A stretch of 43,908 nt of DNA from an uncultured bacterium (lineage in GTDB: Bacteria > Planctomycetota > Phycisphaerae > Phycisphaerales > SM1A02), in the NCBI GenBank assembly GCA_903911205.1, contig CAIWCL010000178.1, forward strand, positions 1-43,908, given 5' to 3'. A model generated the notes under the pieces. That model saw only the letters and a program-made list of their open reading frames with translations, had not been told where the DNA came from and ran no database searches. Every line of letters starts with the position of its first letter. The first letter of the stretch is position 1. The position numbers and the translations under genes were made by a program. Below, one piece after another: positions 1-10,070 of this stretch.

Positions 1-142
1 CGTGGTTGGTTGGTTGGTTGCTCGGTTGCGTGGTTACTCGGTCGAGAGGTCGCTGGGGAGCCTCATCCGACGATCTGCCGCGTTGATCTCTTCCCGAAAA
101 TCCGCAGCATCAACTCAAAAACTCACTATGTTCACCGCGCGC

Positions 143-1159
143 TCACGATCCGCGCACGCCTCCTGATGACCCATCCTGCAAGCTCGGCGGCGCACCTTCC
201 TTCGTGCGCGCGGGTGGCTTCTGGTAGTTGTGGCCTGAATTCGGATTGTTGCGGTCGTACGCAAACGCCTCGCGATTGCGGATGAAGTCCTTCACGTAGC
301 GCGCAGGAATCGCAAATCCAAGTGCTTCGCCGCCGAGAATTCCCATGTTGGTGATGCCGATGACCTCGCCCTTTGTATTGAAGAGCGGACCACCGGAATT
401 GCCGGGATTGATCGGCGTATCCGTTTGAATGTACGTGAGACCGTCGAAGTTTCGCTGCGTCGTCGATACGACGCCCTGCGTCAGCGTGCGCTCGAGGCCG
501 AGCGGATTGCCGATCGCGAAGACATTCTGGCCGATCTCGAGTTTCTCCGCGTCTTGCACCGGGGCGTACAGGAAGTCTTTGCCTTCAGGATGCTTTAACT
601 TCACCAACGCGAGATCAACTTGATTGTTGATCGCGACCAATTCAACGTTGTCGATGTCCGTGCGCTTGAGCGTTCCGTCGGGCTGCGCAAACCACACCGT
701 CGCGCGAAGATTGGTCTCGCCTTGCACGACGTGTGCGTTGGTGATGGCGTAACCGTCGCGCGAGAGGATCACACCCGAGCCAAGACCACCAGGAGTTGAA
801 ACCTTGATGACCGCTGGCCCGATGACCTTCGCTTGTTCACGCGGCGGCAGTTCCGCGAGGCCGACTGCGGTTGAGAAAAGCGAATCCTGCTTCAAGGCAA
901 CGCTCGATGCGCCGCCGGCAGAGGTCACGCTCGCGACGTCGTCCATGGCGAAACTCAGAACATCCGCTCCGACATCGATCCAAACCCGACGGTCGGTCTG
1001 CTTGAGGAGCTTTCCTTCGACCGACGCTCCCGACTTCAGTTTCACCGTCGTCGACGGCGTCGCGCCGTCATCGGCCGCGCAAACTGCCCGCGGCATCGCG
1101 AGACCGAGCGAGATTGAGGCGATCGAACAAAGGACGAGTGGGTGACGCGTCAGAATCAT
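143..1159 (-). CDS. Trypsin-like (HtrA/Deg family) serine protease, signal peptide, no PDZ domain visible
   Basis: Within ORF 143..1537; Met at 1159 gives MILTRHPLVLCSIASISLGLAMPRAVCA signal peptide; triad motifs TNAHVV, VDLALVKL, GNSGGPL; N-terminal VKLKSGASVEGKLLKQ... segment. Confidence 0.88.
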   Translation of the reverse strand: MILTRHPLVLCSIASISLGLAMPRAVCAADDGATPSTTVKLKSGASVEGKLLKQTDRRVWIDVGADVLSFAMDDVASVTSAGGASSVALKQDSLFSTAVGLAELPPREQAKVIGPAVIKVSTPGGLGSGVILSRDGYAITNAHVVQGETNLRATVWFAQPDGTLKRTDIDNVELVAINNQVDLALVKLKHPEGKDFLYAPVQDAEKLEIGQNVFAIGNPLGLERTLTQGVVSTTQRNFDGLTYIQTDTPINPGNSGGPLFNTKGEVIGITNMGILGGEALGFAIPARYVKDFIRNREAFAYDRNNPNSGHNYQKPPARTKEGAPPSLQDGSSGGVRGS

Positions 1160-1280
1160 GGCGAGGTTCGTACTATACCCACCCGAAACGCGACGACCGC
1201 TAATCCTCCGTGGACTGCGCACCCAATTCGCGTCTCCCCTCGCGCCGACACCTGGCACGCACTTCTGCCGCCGCAACGCC

Positions 1281-3668
1281 ATGCTGAATACACGCCGCCC
1301 CGCACACCGCGCCACCCCGCTCTCCTCCTTCCGCTTCGCCTCGATCATCTCGCTCGTCGCGACGACTGTGCTGAGTCTTTCGGCTCCCACCGAGGCCGCG
1401 CAGGAAGCCGATGACGCTGGCCACTTCGGGTTCGAAGGGCTTGAGGTCGTCAAAATCGACCCGAAGGCAGGCCCCATCGCCGCCGGCGACTTCGATGGTG
1501 ACGGCCGCGCCGATCTTGCGGCTGCGAACAACTTCAAGAGCCGGATCGAGCTTCACATCCAGAAGCCGGGCGCAACGCCTGACGATCCAATCGACGCGAC
1601 AACCTCGGTGAACGAGGTGCCTCCACACTGGCGATTCCGTCGCGTGGAGATTCCGGTCTCGCATCAAATCAACGCGATCGCGCCATTCGACTTCGATGGC
1701 GACGGCCTGCTCGACATCGTGTACGCGGGCCAACCAGGCACCGTCGTCTTCTTGCGCCAATCGAAGCCTGGCGTCTTTGAAGTGGAGCGCCGCATTCCGC
1801 TGAAAGGTCTGACGCAAAGTCGCGATGGCTTCGTCATTGCCGACCTCATCGGTGACGCGCGACCTGATCTCGCCGCAATCGTGTCCGGCCAACCCGTGGT
1901 GTGGCCGCTCGACGGCTCGAAACTCGGCGATCCGGTTGAACTCGGCTCGGGCGACCCCCTGGTCGCGCTTGTCGTCGGCGATTTCGACGGCGATAGCCAC
2001 AATGATCTCGTGGGTGTTACACCCGACAACGCAGCGCCCATCCGACTTTGGCTCGCAAGCAGCGAAACAGGTGCCGACGGCGCGGTGACGAAACGCCTTG
2101 GATCGCAACGTCGTTTCGAAATGCCACCGCTTCGCGAAGTGAGCGCGCTGCGACTTCCGGGCATGAAGAAGGATCTGCTCGCGCGAATCGAGCGGCAATC
2201 AAAGCGCCTCGTCGTCGAAGAACTCGTGGAAGACGCGTCCGGTGCGCGTGATGCGTCGCTGGAGGTTTTCTCCGCCGCGGGCGGCAAGAAGCGCTCGTAC
2301 GCCGTTGGTGATGTCGACGGCGATGGCCTTGCCGATATCATCGCGAGCGACCCAACGGCGAGCGCCGTGACCGTCTTCCGCCAACAAAAGGATCGCGGGC
2401 TTCAACCCGGCATTTCACAGCCGAGCTTTGCAGAAATCGATGCCGTCGCCGCGGGCAACGTCGATGGCAAGCCCGGCGACGAAGTCTTCGTTCTCTCGGA
2501 AAAAGAAGGCGTTGTCGGCAAGAGCGCTTGGACCAATGGCGCTCTTTCGTTCCCGACCGCCATGCCACTTTCTCCAGGCGTCACGCCCGCGGTGCTCTCG
2601 CTTGTGCAACTTGAGTCCGGACCACGCGCCGCCGTCATCACCAAAGACGGCCGCAACTACCAACTCGAACTTCTGCCCGTGAACGACGACACACAAGTCG
2701 CGGCAGAAGTCATCAAACTTGGCGCGCTTGTGAAAGGCCCTGATGCAATCCTCGCACTCGATGCCGATCAAGATGGGCGCACCGATCTCTTGCTTCTGAC
2801 GGCCGACAAGCCGATGTCCATGCTTCAAGCGGTTGAGAAAGACGGCAAAACCATGTTTGAACTGCGCGAGTCAAAGGACATGGCGCAGTTTGGTCTCGCG
2901 CAGGCAGCCAACGCTGGGAATTCCGTTGCGTTTGATGTCGACGGCGATGGCAAGAAGGAACTCGTCGTCGCCGATCGCAATTTCATTCGCGCGCTGCGCT
3001 ATGCGCCGGGCGCGAACCCTCCGGGTTGGCAAGTCGTTGCGCAGATGAACGCATCGCGCGCCGACGCGAAACTCGTTGCACTCACCGTGCGCGGCGACAC
3101 GCTCGTCGCTGCCGATCGTGAAAATGCGACGCTTGCGGTCTTCGCCAAGGATGCCGGCGGGAAGTGGACACAGTCTGACGAACACCCGGTGACAGGATTC
3201 AAGTTTGGCCCGGTGCGCGCGGGGAACTTCAGCGGTGGAACCTCGGAAGACGTGCTTCTCGTGGGTGACGACGGCTTCGCTGTTGCGCGTCTTGATGGCG
3301 GTCGCCTTGCGCTCGAAGAGGTGGCAAATTACCGCGCTGACCGCATCCAACAAGTCGATCACGAAGTGACTGCGGGCGACGTGAATGGCGACGGTTTCCT
3401 CGACGTGGTGACGCTCGACGCGGGCGAGCAGACGCTCGGGATTCTGAGTTTCAGCGCGTCGGGAAAGCTCGTTCCGATGACCCGATTCAAGGTCTTCGAA
3501 ACGCGACTCTTCCAAGCGGGTGAGCCTCGCGAGTTTGAGCCGAGTATGGCCCTGATCGATGACTTCACCGGCGATGGCGCGAAGGACGTTGTGCTCCTTT
3601 GCCACGATCGGATGCTGCTGTATCCGCAGTCGCCCAAGCCAACGAAGCCCACGCTGCCAACGAACTGA
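1281..3668 (+). CDS. Secreted VCBS/FG-GAP repeat beta-propeller-like protein
   Basis: Repeated D-x-D-G-D-G-xx-D motifs (DFDGDGRADL, DFDGDGLLDI, DVDGDGLADI, DVNGDGFLDV); signal peptide from Met at 1281. Confidence 0.85.
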   Translation: MLNTRRPAHRATPLSSFRFASIISLVATTVLSLSAPTEAAQEADDAGHFGFEGLEVVKIDPKAGPIAAGDFDGDGRADLAAANNFKSRIELHIQKPGATPDDPIDATTSVNEVPPHWRFRRVEIPVSHQINAIAPFDFDGDGLLDIVYAGQPGTVVFLRQSKPGVFEVERRIPLKGLTQSRDGFVIADLIGDARPDLAAIVSGQPVVWPLDGSKLGDPVELGSGDPLVALVVGDFDGDSHNDLVGVTPDNAAPIRLWLASSETGADGAVTKRLGSQRRFEMPPLREVSALRLPGMKKDLLARIERQSKRLVVEELVEDASGARDASLEVFSAAGGKKRSYAVGDVDGDGLADIIASDPTASAVTVFRQQKDRGLQPGISQPSFAEIDAVAAGNVDGKPGDEVFVLSEKEGVVGKSAWTNGALSFPTAMPLSPGVTPAVLSLVQLESGPRAAVITKDGRNYQLELLPVNDDTQVAAEVIKLGALVKGPDAILALDADQDGRTDLLLLTADKPMSMLQAVEKDGKTMFELRESKDMAQFGLAQAANAGNSVAFDVDGDGKKELVVADRNFIRALRYAPGANPPGWQVVAQMNASRADAKLVALTVRGDTLVAADRENATLAVFAKDAGGKWTQSDEHPVTGFKFGPVRAGNFSGGTSEDVLLVGDDGFAVARLDGGRLALEEVANYRADRIQQVDHEVTAGDVNGDGFLDVVTLDAGEQTLGILSFSASGKLVPMTRFKVFETRLFQAGEPREFEPSMALIDDFTGDGAKDVVLLCHDRMLLYPQSPKPTKPTLPTN

Positions 3669-3710
3669 CGATCGGTCGAATGGACGAAGCGACGCGCGCT
3701 CATCGCTGCG

Positions 3711-3772
3711 CACACGATGCACGATGCACACGAGTCGCACGAGTCGCACAATTCGCACGAGTCGCACAGCGT
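3711..3772. repeat. 9-bp degenerate tandem repeat (CACGAGTCG-like)
   Basis: cacgatgca cacgagtcg cacgagtcg cacaattcg cacgagtcg in the convergent spacer. Confidence 0.85.
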
Positions 3773-3822
3773 GGCACTCGATCTGGCCGCTTGTTGATTC
3801 GATCGGATGACGCAAAACGCAG

Positions 3823-3850
3823 AAGGCCCCGGAACACGCCGGGGCCTTTT
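3823..3850. terminator. Intrinsic terminator between convergent genes, probably bidirectional
   Basis: aaggccccgg aacacg ccggggcctttt. Confidence 0.85.
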
Positions 3851-3880
3851 GCATGAGGTGTTCTTGCAACCACCGCGCGT

Positions 3881-5101
3881 TTATCGCTGCGCGATCGGGG
3901 TGTAGGTCGCTGCGTGCGGGCCGTTGTACTTCGCCTGCGGACGGATGAGGCGGTTGTCCATCAACTGTTCGATGCAGTGTCCGCACCAACCCGACATGCG
4001 GCTCAACGCGAACATGCAGGTGAAGAGGTCGGTCTTGATTCCGAGGCAGTGATAGGTCGTCGCGGAGTAGAAGTCGACGTTCGGAAAGATTCCCTTGTCG
4101 GCCTTCGCCGCAAGCACGATGCCCTCGATCCGCTGGCTCATCTCGAACAGACGCAAGTTTCCGGTATCGGTTGCGATCTGCTTCGCAAAGGTCTTCAGAT
4201 ACGTCGCGCGCGGGTCGTACGCCTTGTAGACGCGGTGACCGAAGCCCATGATGAGCTCCTTGCGCTCAAGTTTGCCCTTCACGAAATCGTCGACCTTCTC
4301 GATCGAACCAATCTCATCAAGCATGATCATGACTTCTTCGTTCGCGCCACCGTGGAGCGGTCCCTTGAGGGTGCCGACCGCGGTTGTCATCGCGCTGTAC
4401 ATGTCGGAAAGGGTCGCGATCGTGACGCGCGCGGCGAAGGTCGAGGCATTCAAGCCGTGATCGGCGTGCAGAATGAGGCACACATCAAGGCCCTTCGACA
4501 TTGCCTCCGTCGGCTTCTCGCCATTCAGCATCCACAGGAAGTTCGTTGCAATGTCGAACGACTTGTTCGGACGGACGAACGCCTTACCCGCGCGATGGCG
4601 ATCAAAGTTTGCGATGAGCGTCGGCGTCTTTGCGACAAGCCGCAGCGACTGACGCTTCGCGCGGTCGATGCCCGCCGCGTTGGTCTCGCTTGATTCGGCA
4701 TCCTTGTCATGCAGCGCAAGCGCCGACACGAGCGTTCGAAGGGCGTGCATCGGCACGGCGTCCTTCGGGAACGACTTGATCATGTCGTAGATCGCGTCGG
4801 GAATCTCGTACTCCGCCTGCAGCGCGCTTTTGAGCGCGTCGAGTTCCGCGTGGGTCGGCAATTTGCGATTCCAAAGGAGATAGACCGTCTCCTCGTAGGT
4901 CGAGTTGCGCGCGAGAGTGTCGATGTCGATACCGACATACTCAAGGACGCCCTTCCCGCCATCGATGAACGACATCTGCGTGTCGGCGGCGACGGTATTG
5001 GCGAGACCCTTGTCGTAGAACGGAGCGGCTGGTGCGGCGGGCGTGGAACTCATGGTCGTGATCGTGACGGGCTGCTGGGTCGGAACGACGGTCATCTTCA
5101 A
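3881..5101 (-). CDS. gltA: Citrate synthase
   Basis: HADHGLNASTFAARV, GPLHGGANEEV, MGFGHRVYKAYDPRA, FPNVDFYSATTYHCLGI. Confidence 0.95.
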   Translation of the reverse strand: MKMTVVPTQQPVTITTMSSTPAAPAAPFYDKGLANTVAADTQMSFIDGGKGVLEYVGIDIDTLARNSTYEETVYLLWNRKLPTHAELDALKSALQAEYEIPDAIYDMIKSFPKDAVPMHALRTLVSALALHDKDAESSETNAAGIDRAKRQSLRLVAKTPTLIANFDRHRAGKAFVRPNKSFDIATNFLWMLNGEKPTEAMSKGLDVCLILHADHGLNASTFAARVTIATLSDMYSAMTTAVGTLKGPLHGGANEEVMIMLDEIGSIEKVDDFVKGKLERKELIMGFGHRVYKAYDPRATYLKTFAKQIATDTGNLRLFEMSQRIEGIVLAAKADKGIFPNVDFYSATTYHCLGIKTDLFTCMFALSRMSGWCGHCIEQLMDNRLIRPQAKYNGPHAATYTPIAQR

Positions 5102-5423
5102 TCTCTCTTTGCTGCTTGATCCTCAGCCGCAGTTCGGTCGGGAGAGGAAATGCTGCCCGGCTGCGAACGGAAACTGATACTTCAGACGGCGACCTGAAAC
5201 TGCTGCATGGCGGCCGCTCAGGACTCGTGTTGAGAGAGGAACTTCTTCACCGCCCTTCGCTTGCACGGGTCGGTCGGTTGCGAAGAATGTCGATGCTAGC
5301 GAATCGGCGTGGCAAGGGGAACAAGCGAGCGCGAGCCTTCCATGAATTCCAACGGTTCTCGGCGCCTCCCCGAGGTGTCGGCAAGGATCCTCACTGAGGA
5401 AGCCGCCCGTATCATCCCTCCCC

Positions 5424-6629
5424 ATGTTCCTGATCCCGACGGGTACCGATCGCGACGACGGAAGACGGCCCCTCCTCGTCCCGTTGCTTGTCGTCACTAC
5501 TGTCCTGTGCTTCGTCCTCACCGATAGCCGTCCGAGATCTCCCGAGGAGGTCGTTGAACGCGTCCGGATTTTGAGCCAGTACGCCATTTCCTACGAGTAC
5601 TTCAAGTGGTGGCAACCCATCACCTACCAGTTCCTCCATGGTGGCTGGTTCCACCTTCTTTCCAACATGTTCTTCCTCGCCGCCTTCGGCGTTGTCCTCG
5701 AAAGCCGGCTCGGTCGATTTGGATTTCTCGCGATCTACCTTGCCGGCGGCGCGGCGGCTGGCCTTGCACAGGCATGGATTGGACACTGGCTCGACCCCTC
5801 GCAGGGTTTCGCCCCCGCAATCGGCGCGAGTGGCGCGACAAGCGCGCTCCTCGGGGCGGTTTTCGCGCTGTACCCCCGCGCCAATGTCCGTGGTATCGCG
5901 ATACCTCAGTTTCTTCCCGCGCAAGTTTCGATCCAGTGGATGATGGCATTCGCAGTCGCCATCGATGTGGTGCGCACACTTGTTGATTGGTCGGGAGCGG
6001 GGAATTCGGGCATCGCGACACTCGCACACCTTGGCGGCATCGTCTTCGGACTCCTCATTGGCTTGGCGCTTCTCGGCTCGGGTTTGCTTCCGCGGGATGA
6101 CGCGGACATGCTCTTCCTCATCCGACAGTGGCGTCGTCGCCGAGAGATGCGACAAGCGATGGAATCTGCGGGACTCGGCGGGGCAAGCGGCGCCATCGCA
6201 GGTCGCGTTCGTTCCGGCACCGATTCGAAAGAGACCGAAGCACAGCAAGTGCTTCGCCGAACCATCGCTGCCGCACATCGCGAGCGCGACTACACGCTGG
6301 CTGCGCAACTCTACGTCAAGTTGTTGAAGGAACTCCCCACGGCGGCACTTCCATCGGAGATGCAACTCGACGTTGCGAATGAGCTCGCGCGAAGTGGCCA
6401 GCACGCATTGGCCGCGCAGGGATACCGGATTTTCATCGAACGATTCCGTACCCATCCCATGCTCGACGATGCTCGCTTGATGCTTGCGACGATTGAGTTG
6501 CGGCGCCTCGGCGACGCAAAATCCGCCGCGAAAACGCTGGAATCACTGGTCGGACGTCCACTCGATGCGGATCGTGCGGCGATCGCCGACGCGCTGCGCG
6601 CCGATTGCCGCGCAGGAGGCGCGGCGTGA
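5424..6629 (+). CDS. Rhomboid-family intramembrane serine protease with C-terminal TPR-like region
   Basis: HGGWFHLLSNMFFL, catalytic GASGATSALLGA, AHLGGIVFGLL; C-terminal helical repeats RERDYTLAAQLYVKLL... Confidence 0.9.
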   Translation: MFLIPTGTDRDDGRRPLLVPLLVVTTVLCFVLTDSRPRSPEEVVERVRILSQYAISYEYFKWWQPITYQFLHGGWFHLLSNMFFLAAFGVVLESRLGRFGFLAIYLAGGAAAGLAQAWIGHWLDPSQGFAPAIGASGATSALLGAVFALYPRANVRGIAIPQFLPAQVSIQWMMAFAVAIDVVRTLVDWSGAGNSGIATLAHLGGIVFGLLIGLALLGSGLLPRDDADMLFLIRQWRRRREMRQAMESAGLGGASGAIAGRVRSGTDSKETEAQQVLRRTIAAAHRERDYTLAAQLYVKLLKELPTAALPSEMQLDVANELARSGQHALAAQGYRIFIERFRTHPMLDDARLMLATIELRRLGDAKSAAKTLESLVGRPLDADRAAIADALRADCRAGGAA

Positions 6630-7243
6630 ACCGCACGCTCGTGAAAATCTGCGGTGTGCGCGATCTGGAAACGGTCGAAGTCTGCGTTGATGCAGGGGCG
6701 CAGTTTGTGGGCGTCGTGGTGGTTCCGTCGAGCCCGCGCTTCGTGACCCCCTCAGAGGCTCGTACGCTCGCCCTCGAGATCGCCGATCTCGGAGCGATGC
6801 CCGTCGCGGTCGTGAGGCTTCCGATAGACGGCGAAGCAGCTGCGGCGCTCGAGGCCTTTCCGATTCTGCAGTTCCACGGCGATGAAACACCGGAGGCCCT
6901 CGCGCCGTACCGTGCATGGGAATGCTGGCGGGGACTCCACTTCGCTCCGACCGCCACGATGGAATGGCTTGCGAGCGGTCGTGTCACGCGATTGGTGGTC
7001 GATGGCCCAGTTGCCGGCAGCGGTGTTTCGTTTGATCACGCGGCATTTGGCGCGCTTCCAGTCGAAGCACGACGCCGATGCCTCCTCGCCGGAGGTCTCA
7101 ACGAAGAGAACGTCGGCGCTGCGATTCGCGTCGCAAAGCCGGCGGGTGTCGACGTCTCCAGCGGCGTTGAGCGAACGCGCGGCGTCAAGGACCATGACAA
7201 GATTCGGCGATTCATCGCCGCAGTGCATGAAGCCGATGCATGA
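6626..7243 (+). CDS. trpF: Phosphoribosylanthranilate isomerase
   Basis: VKICGVRDLETVEVCVDAGAQFVGVV..., LAGGLNEENVGAAIRVAKPAGVDVSSGVE; GTG start overlaps rhomboid TGA; AGGAGG upstream. Confidence 0.92.
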   Translation: MNRTLVKICGVRDLETVEVCVDAGAQFVGVVVVPSSPRFVTPSEARTLALEIADLGAMPVAVVRLPIDGEAAAALEAFPILQFHGDETPEALAPYRAWECWRGLHFAPTATMEWLASGRVTRLVVDGPVAGSGVSFDHAAFGALPVEARRRCLLAGGLNEENVGAAIRVAKPAGVDVSSGVERTRGVKDHDKIRRFIAAVHEADA

Positions 7244-7272
7244 ACCCGATGCATGAACCCGACGCGTGAAGC
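7221..7272. repeat. 13-bp tandem repeat (GATGCATGAACCC) across the trpF stop codon
   Basis: Two perfect units 7235-7247 and 7248-7260, degenerate flanking units. Confidence 0.85.
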
Positions 7273-7292
7273 GGTGCGCGGAGAGGGTTGCG

Positions 7293-8531
7293 TTACACGC
7301 CGACCGAGACTTGCTTTCGCGTCGCACCGAGTTCACTGATCCACGCACGCATTTCCGCTCGACGTGTTGGCCATGAACGCGAGGTGCGTTCTTCGACAAA
7401 CGCTTGATAAAGCGACATGAGCGCGGCATCGAATGTTGCGAAGCTGTCGAGGCGCTCCTCGATCGCCGCACGAAGCGACTGCGGCTTGTCTTCTGGCTTC
7501 GGGAGTTTCAGGCCCGAGACTTCGAAACGATCGCCCTGGAGCGAGCACTCCCACACGCGACCGAAACTGGAAAGCGTGAGCCCGAGTTTGCGTGGCCACT
7601 TTCCAAGTTGCACCGCCCGCGCGGTTTCGGCGCGTCGAGTCGGCGCATCACCTCGCAAACTCGTACGACCGGAAAGCCCCCATGCACACTCGAGGTCAAG
7701 CGCTTTGTCAATCACAATCGCGATCTCGCCATCGGCTGTTGTCACAAGACCTTCGTTGACATCACATTGCCACCAAAGCCAGAAGAGGAACAGATTTCCG
7801 AGGAAGTCCTGCGGTTCATTCGCAGTCCAAGGAAGTTCGGGCCGATCAGCCGACGCACGAGAACCATCTTCGCGCGCGAGTTCGATTTCTGGCGGCGCGC
7901 TCGAGAGCGGCTCTGCGCGGAGGTCGTCGTAATCCGCGGTGCGACCCTTTGCGGCAAGGATGTCGAGGGCGACTGTACCCGCTGTACGCGGCGCGACCGC
8001 ATGCTCAAACGTGTCGACGACGAGGCGCCGAAGCGCTTGCACCTCGGTATCCGCCGAGACTGGAGCGTAAAGCGTCGACTTGGAGAAATCCCAGAAGACC
8101 GGCGTGTGCTTCGGACGTCGATAGCGACCTTCGGAGATTTCCTCCTCGATGCGCCGCATGGCATCGTCGCGCGCTTCTTTCTTCGCGCTGCGTGGGAGGT
8201 ACGCGCCGCCTCCATCTTTCGATGGTTGCAGACGCGCGTCTTCCGCCATCGCGACATACGCCTTCTTGATCTCCGGCGGGACGCGTACGGTGTCAACGCG
8301 ATAGCCAAGCAGCGCGCCACTGCCAAATCCGACGCGCTCGTAATCGAAGGAGCGATCGAACAGGTGACGTCCCGCGGTCCAACCGACATGGGTTTCGCCG
8401 GGCTTGATTGGCTCGAGTTCCCCGAGCGCATTCTCGCGAAGCGCGTCGTAAAACTTCGAGTCGAGCAGATTCGGGGCGTCGCCTGTGATGGCGAAGCGTC
8501 GATAAGAGATGGCACCAGCGCGGAATGGCAT
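7293..8531 (-). CDS. RdgC-like (recombination-associated) protein
   Basis: ISYRRFAITGDAP, RVDTVRVPPEIKKAYVAMAEDA, RRPKHTPVFWDFSKSTLYAPV, FLGNLFLFWLWWQCD layout resembles the RdgC-like family; from memory, not searched. Confidence 0.65.
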   Translation of the reverse strand: MPFRAGAISYRRFAITGDAPNLLDSKFYDALRENALGELEPIKPGETHVGWTAGRHLFDRSFDYERVGFGSGALLGYRVDTVRVPPEIKKAYVAMAEDARLQPSKDGGGAYLPRSAKKEARDDAMRRIEEEISEGRYRRPKHTPVFWDFSKSTLYAPVSADTEVQALRRLVVDTFEHAVAPRTAGTVALDILAAKGRTADYDDLRAEPLSSAPPEIELAREDGSRASADRPELPWTANEPQDFLGNLFLFWLWWQCDVNEGLVTTADGEIAIVIDKALDLECAWGLSGRTSLRGDAPTRRAETARAVQLGKWPRKLGLTLSSFGRVWECSLQGDRFEVSGLKLPKPEDKPQSLRAAIEERLDSFATFDAALMSLYQAFVEERTSRSWPTRRAEMRAWISELGATRKQVSVGV

Positions 8532-8658
8532 AACTTGTGAGTGTCGCGTACCGAGGGGAGGTCAAGCGATGTCGGACAGGATGTACACATCCGATCGGTG
8601 CCGAGCACCAACTCCCCCGACCGCTCCCTCGGACACCGGTGCGTGCGCGGCGCACCCG

Positions 8659-8718
8659 TGGCACAGACGTGGCAGACACGTGGCAGAAACGTGGCAGAAA
8701 CGTGGCAGAAACGTGGCA
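8659..8718. repeat. 11-bp tandem repeat TGGCAGAAACG
   Basis: TGGCA at 8659, 8670, 8681, 8692, 8703, 8714. Confidence 0.95.
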
Positions 8719-8830
8719 ACGCGTCACGCCCGTGGCAACGCTTCAAAACGGTCACAAACTTCGCCTTCGCCGCAGTTTCCGACGCGGTCCCGGCACCCCC
8801 GTCCGGGTTCCAACATCCACCTGGCGTCCA

Positions 8831-8890
8831 CGGCACCTATCTGGCACGTACCTGGCACGTACCTGGCACGTACCGGGCACGTACCTCGCA
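8831..8890. repeat. 11-bp tandem repeat TGGCACGTACC
   Basis: Units at 8831 (CGGCA), 8842, 8853, 8864 (TGGCA), 8875 (GGGCA), 8886 (TCGCA). Confidence 0.95.
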
Positions 8891-8897
8891 CGCAAAA

Positions 8898-10070
8898 TCA
8901 CGCGGACTGTTTCAGGCGCAACACCCGCGTGCCGCCCTCGCCTTCAACATCCTCCGCGAGCCCGAGTTGAACCAAATGCAAGGCAGGCCCGTGCGGCTTC
9001 TTCGCTTCCTCCGCGAGTCGTGCCTTCGCGCTCGGATTCGCATAGGTGTTGAACAACATCGCTTTCACGGTCGCAAACAAACCACCGAAACTTGCGAACG
9101 TGTGGTCGACCGCGCTGGCCTCATACCCGGAGTGCACCATGCAATTTGCGCACTTCGGATTCCCCGACGCGTGGCCATAGTTCTCCCACACGGTCTCATC
9201 CATCAACTCGGCAAAAGTCTCGGCATACCCCTCTTGGAGCAGGTAGCACGGCTTCTGCCAACCGAAGAGGTTGTAGCAAGGCATACCCCAAGGAGTGCAC
9301 TCGTACCCGCGCTTCCCCATGAGGAACTCGAGGAACAGCGGTGACTGATTGAAGATCCAACGGCGCTTCCCGTCCTTCCGGTTTGAAAGGATCATCTCGA
9401 AGAGTTGATTGGTCTCGCGGCGCTTCAGGAAGCCTGTCTGATCGGGCGCTTTGTCGTATGCGTATCCCGGCGAGAGCATCATGCCCTCGACGCCGAGTTC
9501 CATCATTTCATCGAAGAACGCGCGAACCGCATTCGGATCGGCACCTTCGAACAGGGTCGTGTTCGTCGTGACCCGGAAGCCCATCTTGACGGCGAGGCGA
9601 ATCCCCTCAACGGCCTTCTGGAACGTGCCCTCGCGACAGACCGCGAAATCATGATTCTCCTCGAGCCCGTCCATGTGGACGCTGAACGTGAGGTACTTCG
9701 AAGGCTTGAACAGCCCTGCCTCAAGTTTTTCCTTCAGCAGCAGCGCATTCGTGCAGAGATAAATGTATTTCCGCCGTGCGACGAGGCCTTCCACGATCTC
9801 CTTGATCTCTGGGTGAAGAAGCGGCTCGCCGCCCGGGATCGACACCATCGGCGCACCGCACTCCTCCGCCGCGTCGAAACACTGTTGGGCGCTGAGATGG
9901 CGCTTCAAGATGTGCGCGGGATACTGAATCTTGCCGCAGCCTGCACAGGCAAGATTGCAACGGAAGAGCGGCTCCAGCATGAGCACAAGCGGATAGCGCT
10001 TCCGCCCGCGGAGCTTCTGCCCAAGCACGTAACTTGCCACAGTCCACATCTGGCTGATCGGGACGCCCAT
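8898..10070 (-). CDS. hpnH: Hopanoid biosynthesis radical SAM protein HpnH
   Basis: LEPLFRCNLACAGCGKIQYP radical SAM Cx3Cx2C; SIPGGEPLLHPEI; C-terminal CANCMVHSGYEASAV. Confidence 0.92.
   Translation of the reverse strand: MGVPISQMWTVASYVLGQKLRGRKRYPLVLMLEPLFRCNLACAGCGKIQYPAHILKRHLSAQQCFDAAEECGAPMVSIPGGEPLLHPEIKEIVEGLVARRKYIYLCTNALLLKEKLEAGLFKPSKYLTFSVHMDGLEENHDFAVCREGTFQKAVEGIRLAVKMGFRVTTNTTLFEGADPNAVRAFFDEMMELGVEGMMLSPGYAYDKAPDQTGFLKRRETNQLFEMILSNRKDGKRRWIFNQSPLFLEFLMGKRGYECTPWGMPCYNLFGWQKPCYLLQEGYAETFAELMDETVWENYGHASGNPKCANCMVHSGYEASAVDHTFASFGGLFATVKAMLFNTYANPSAKARLAEEAKKPHGPALHLVQLGLAEDVEGEGGTRVLRLKQSA

Noticed and set aside
1200-2198. 332-aa minus-strand ORF opposite the VCBS protein
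   Set aside because: Mirror of the sense frame; no recognisable domain.
7404-8540. 378-aa plus-strand ORF opposite the RdgC-like gene
   Set aside because: Antisense shadow; the minus-strand frame has recognisable motifs and the plus frame has none.
8659-8890. CRISPR array
   Set aside because: 11-bp head-to-tail units without unique spacers and no cas genes nearby.
8541-9344. 267-aa plus-strand ORF covering the 11-bp arrays
   Set aside because: Runs antisense into hpnH; composition driven by the repeats.
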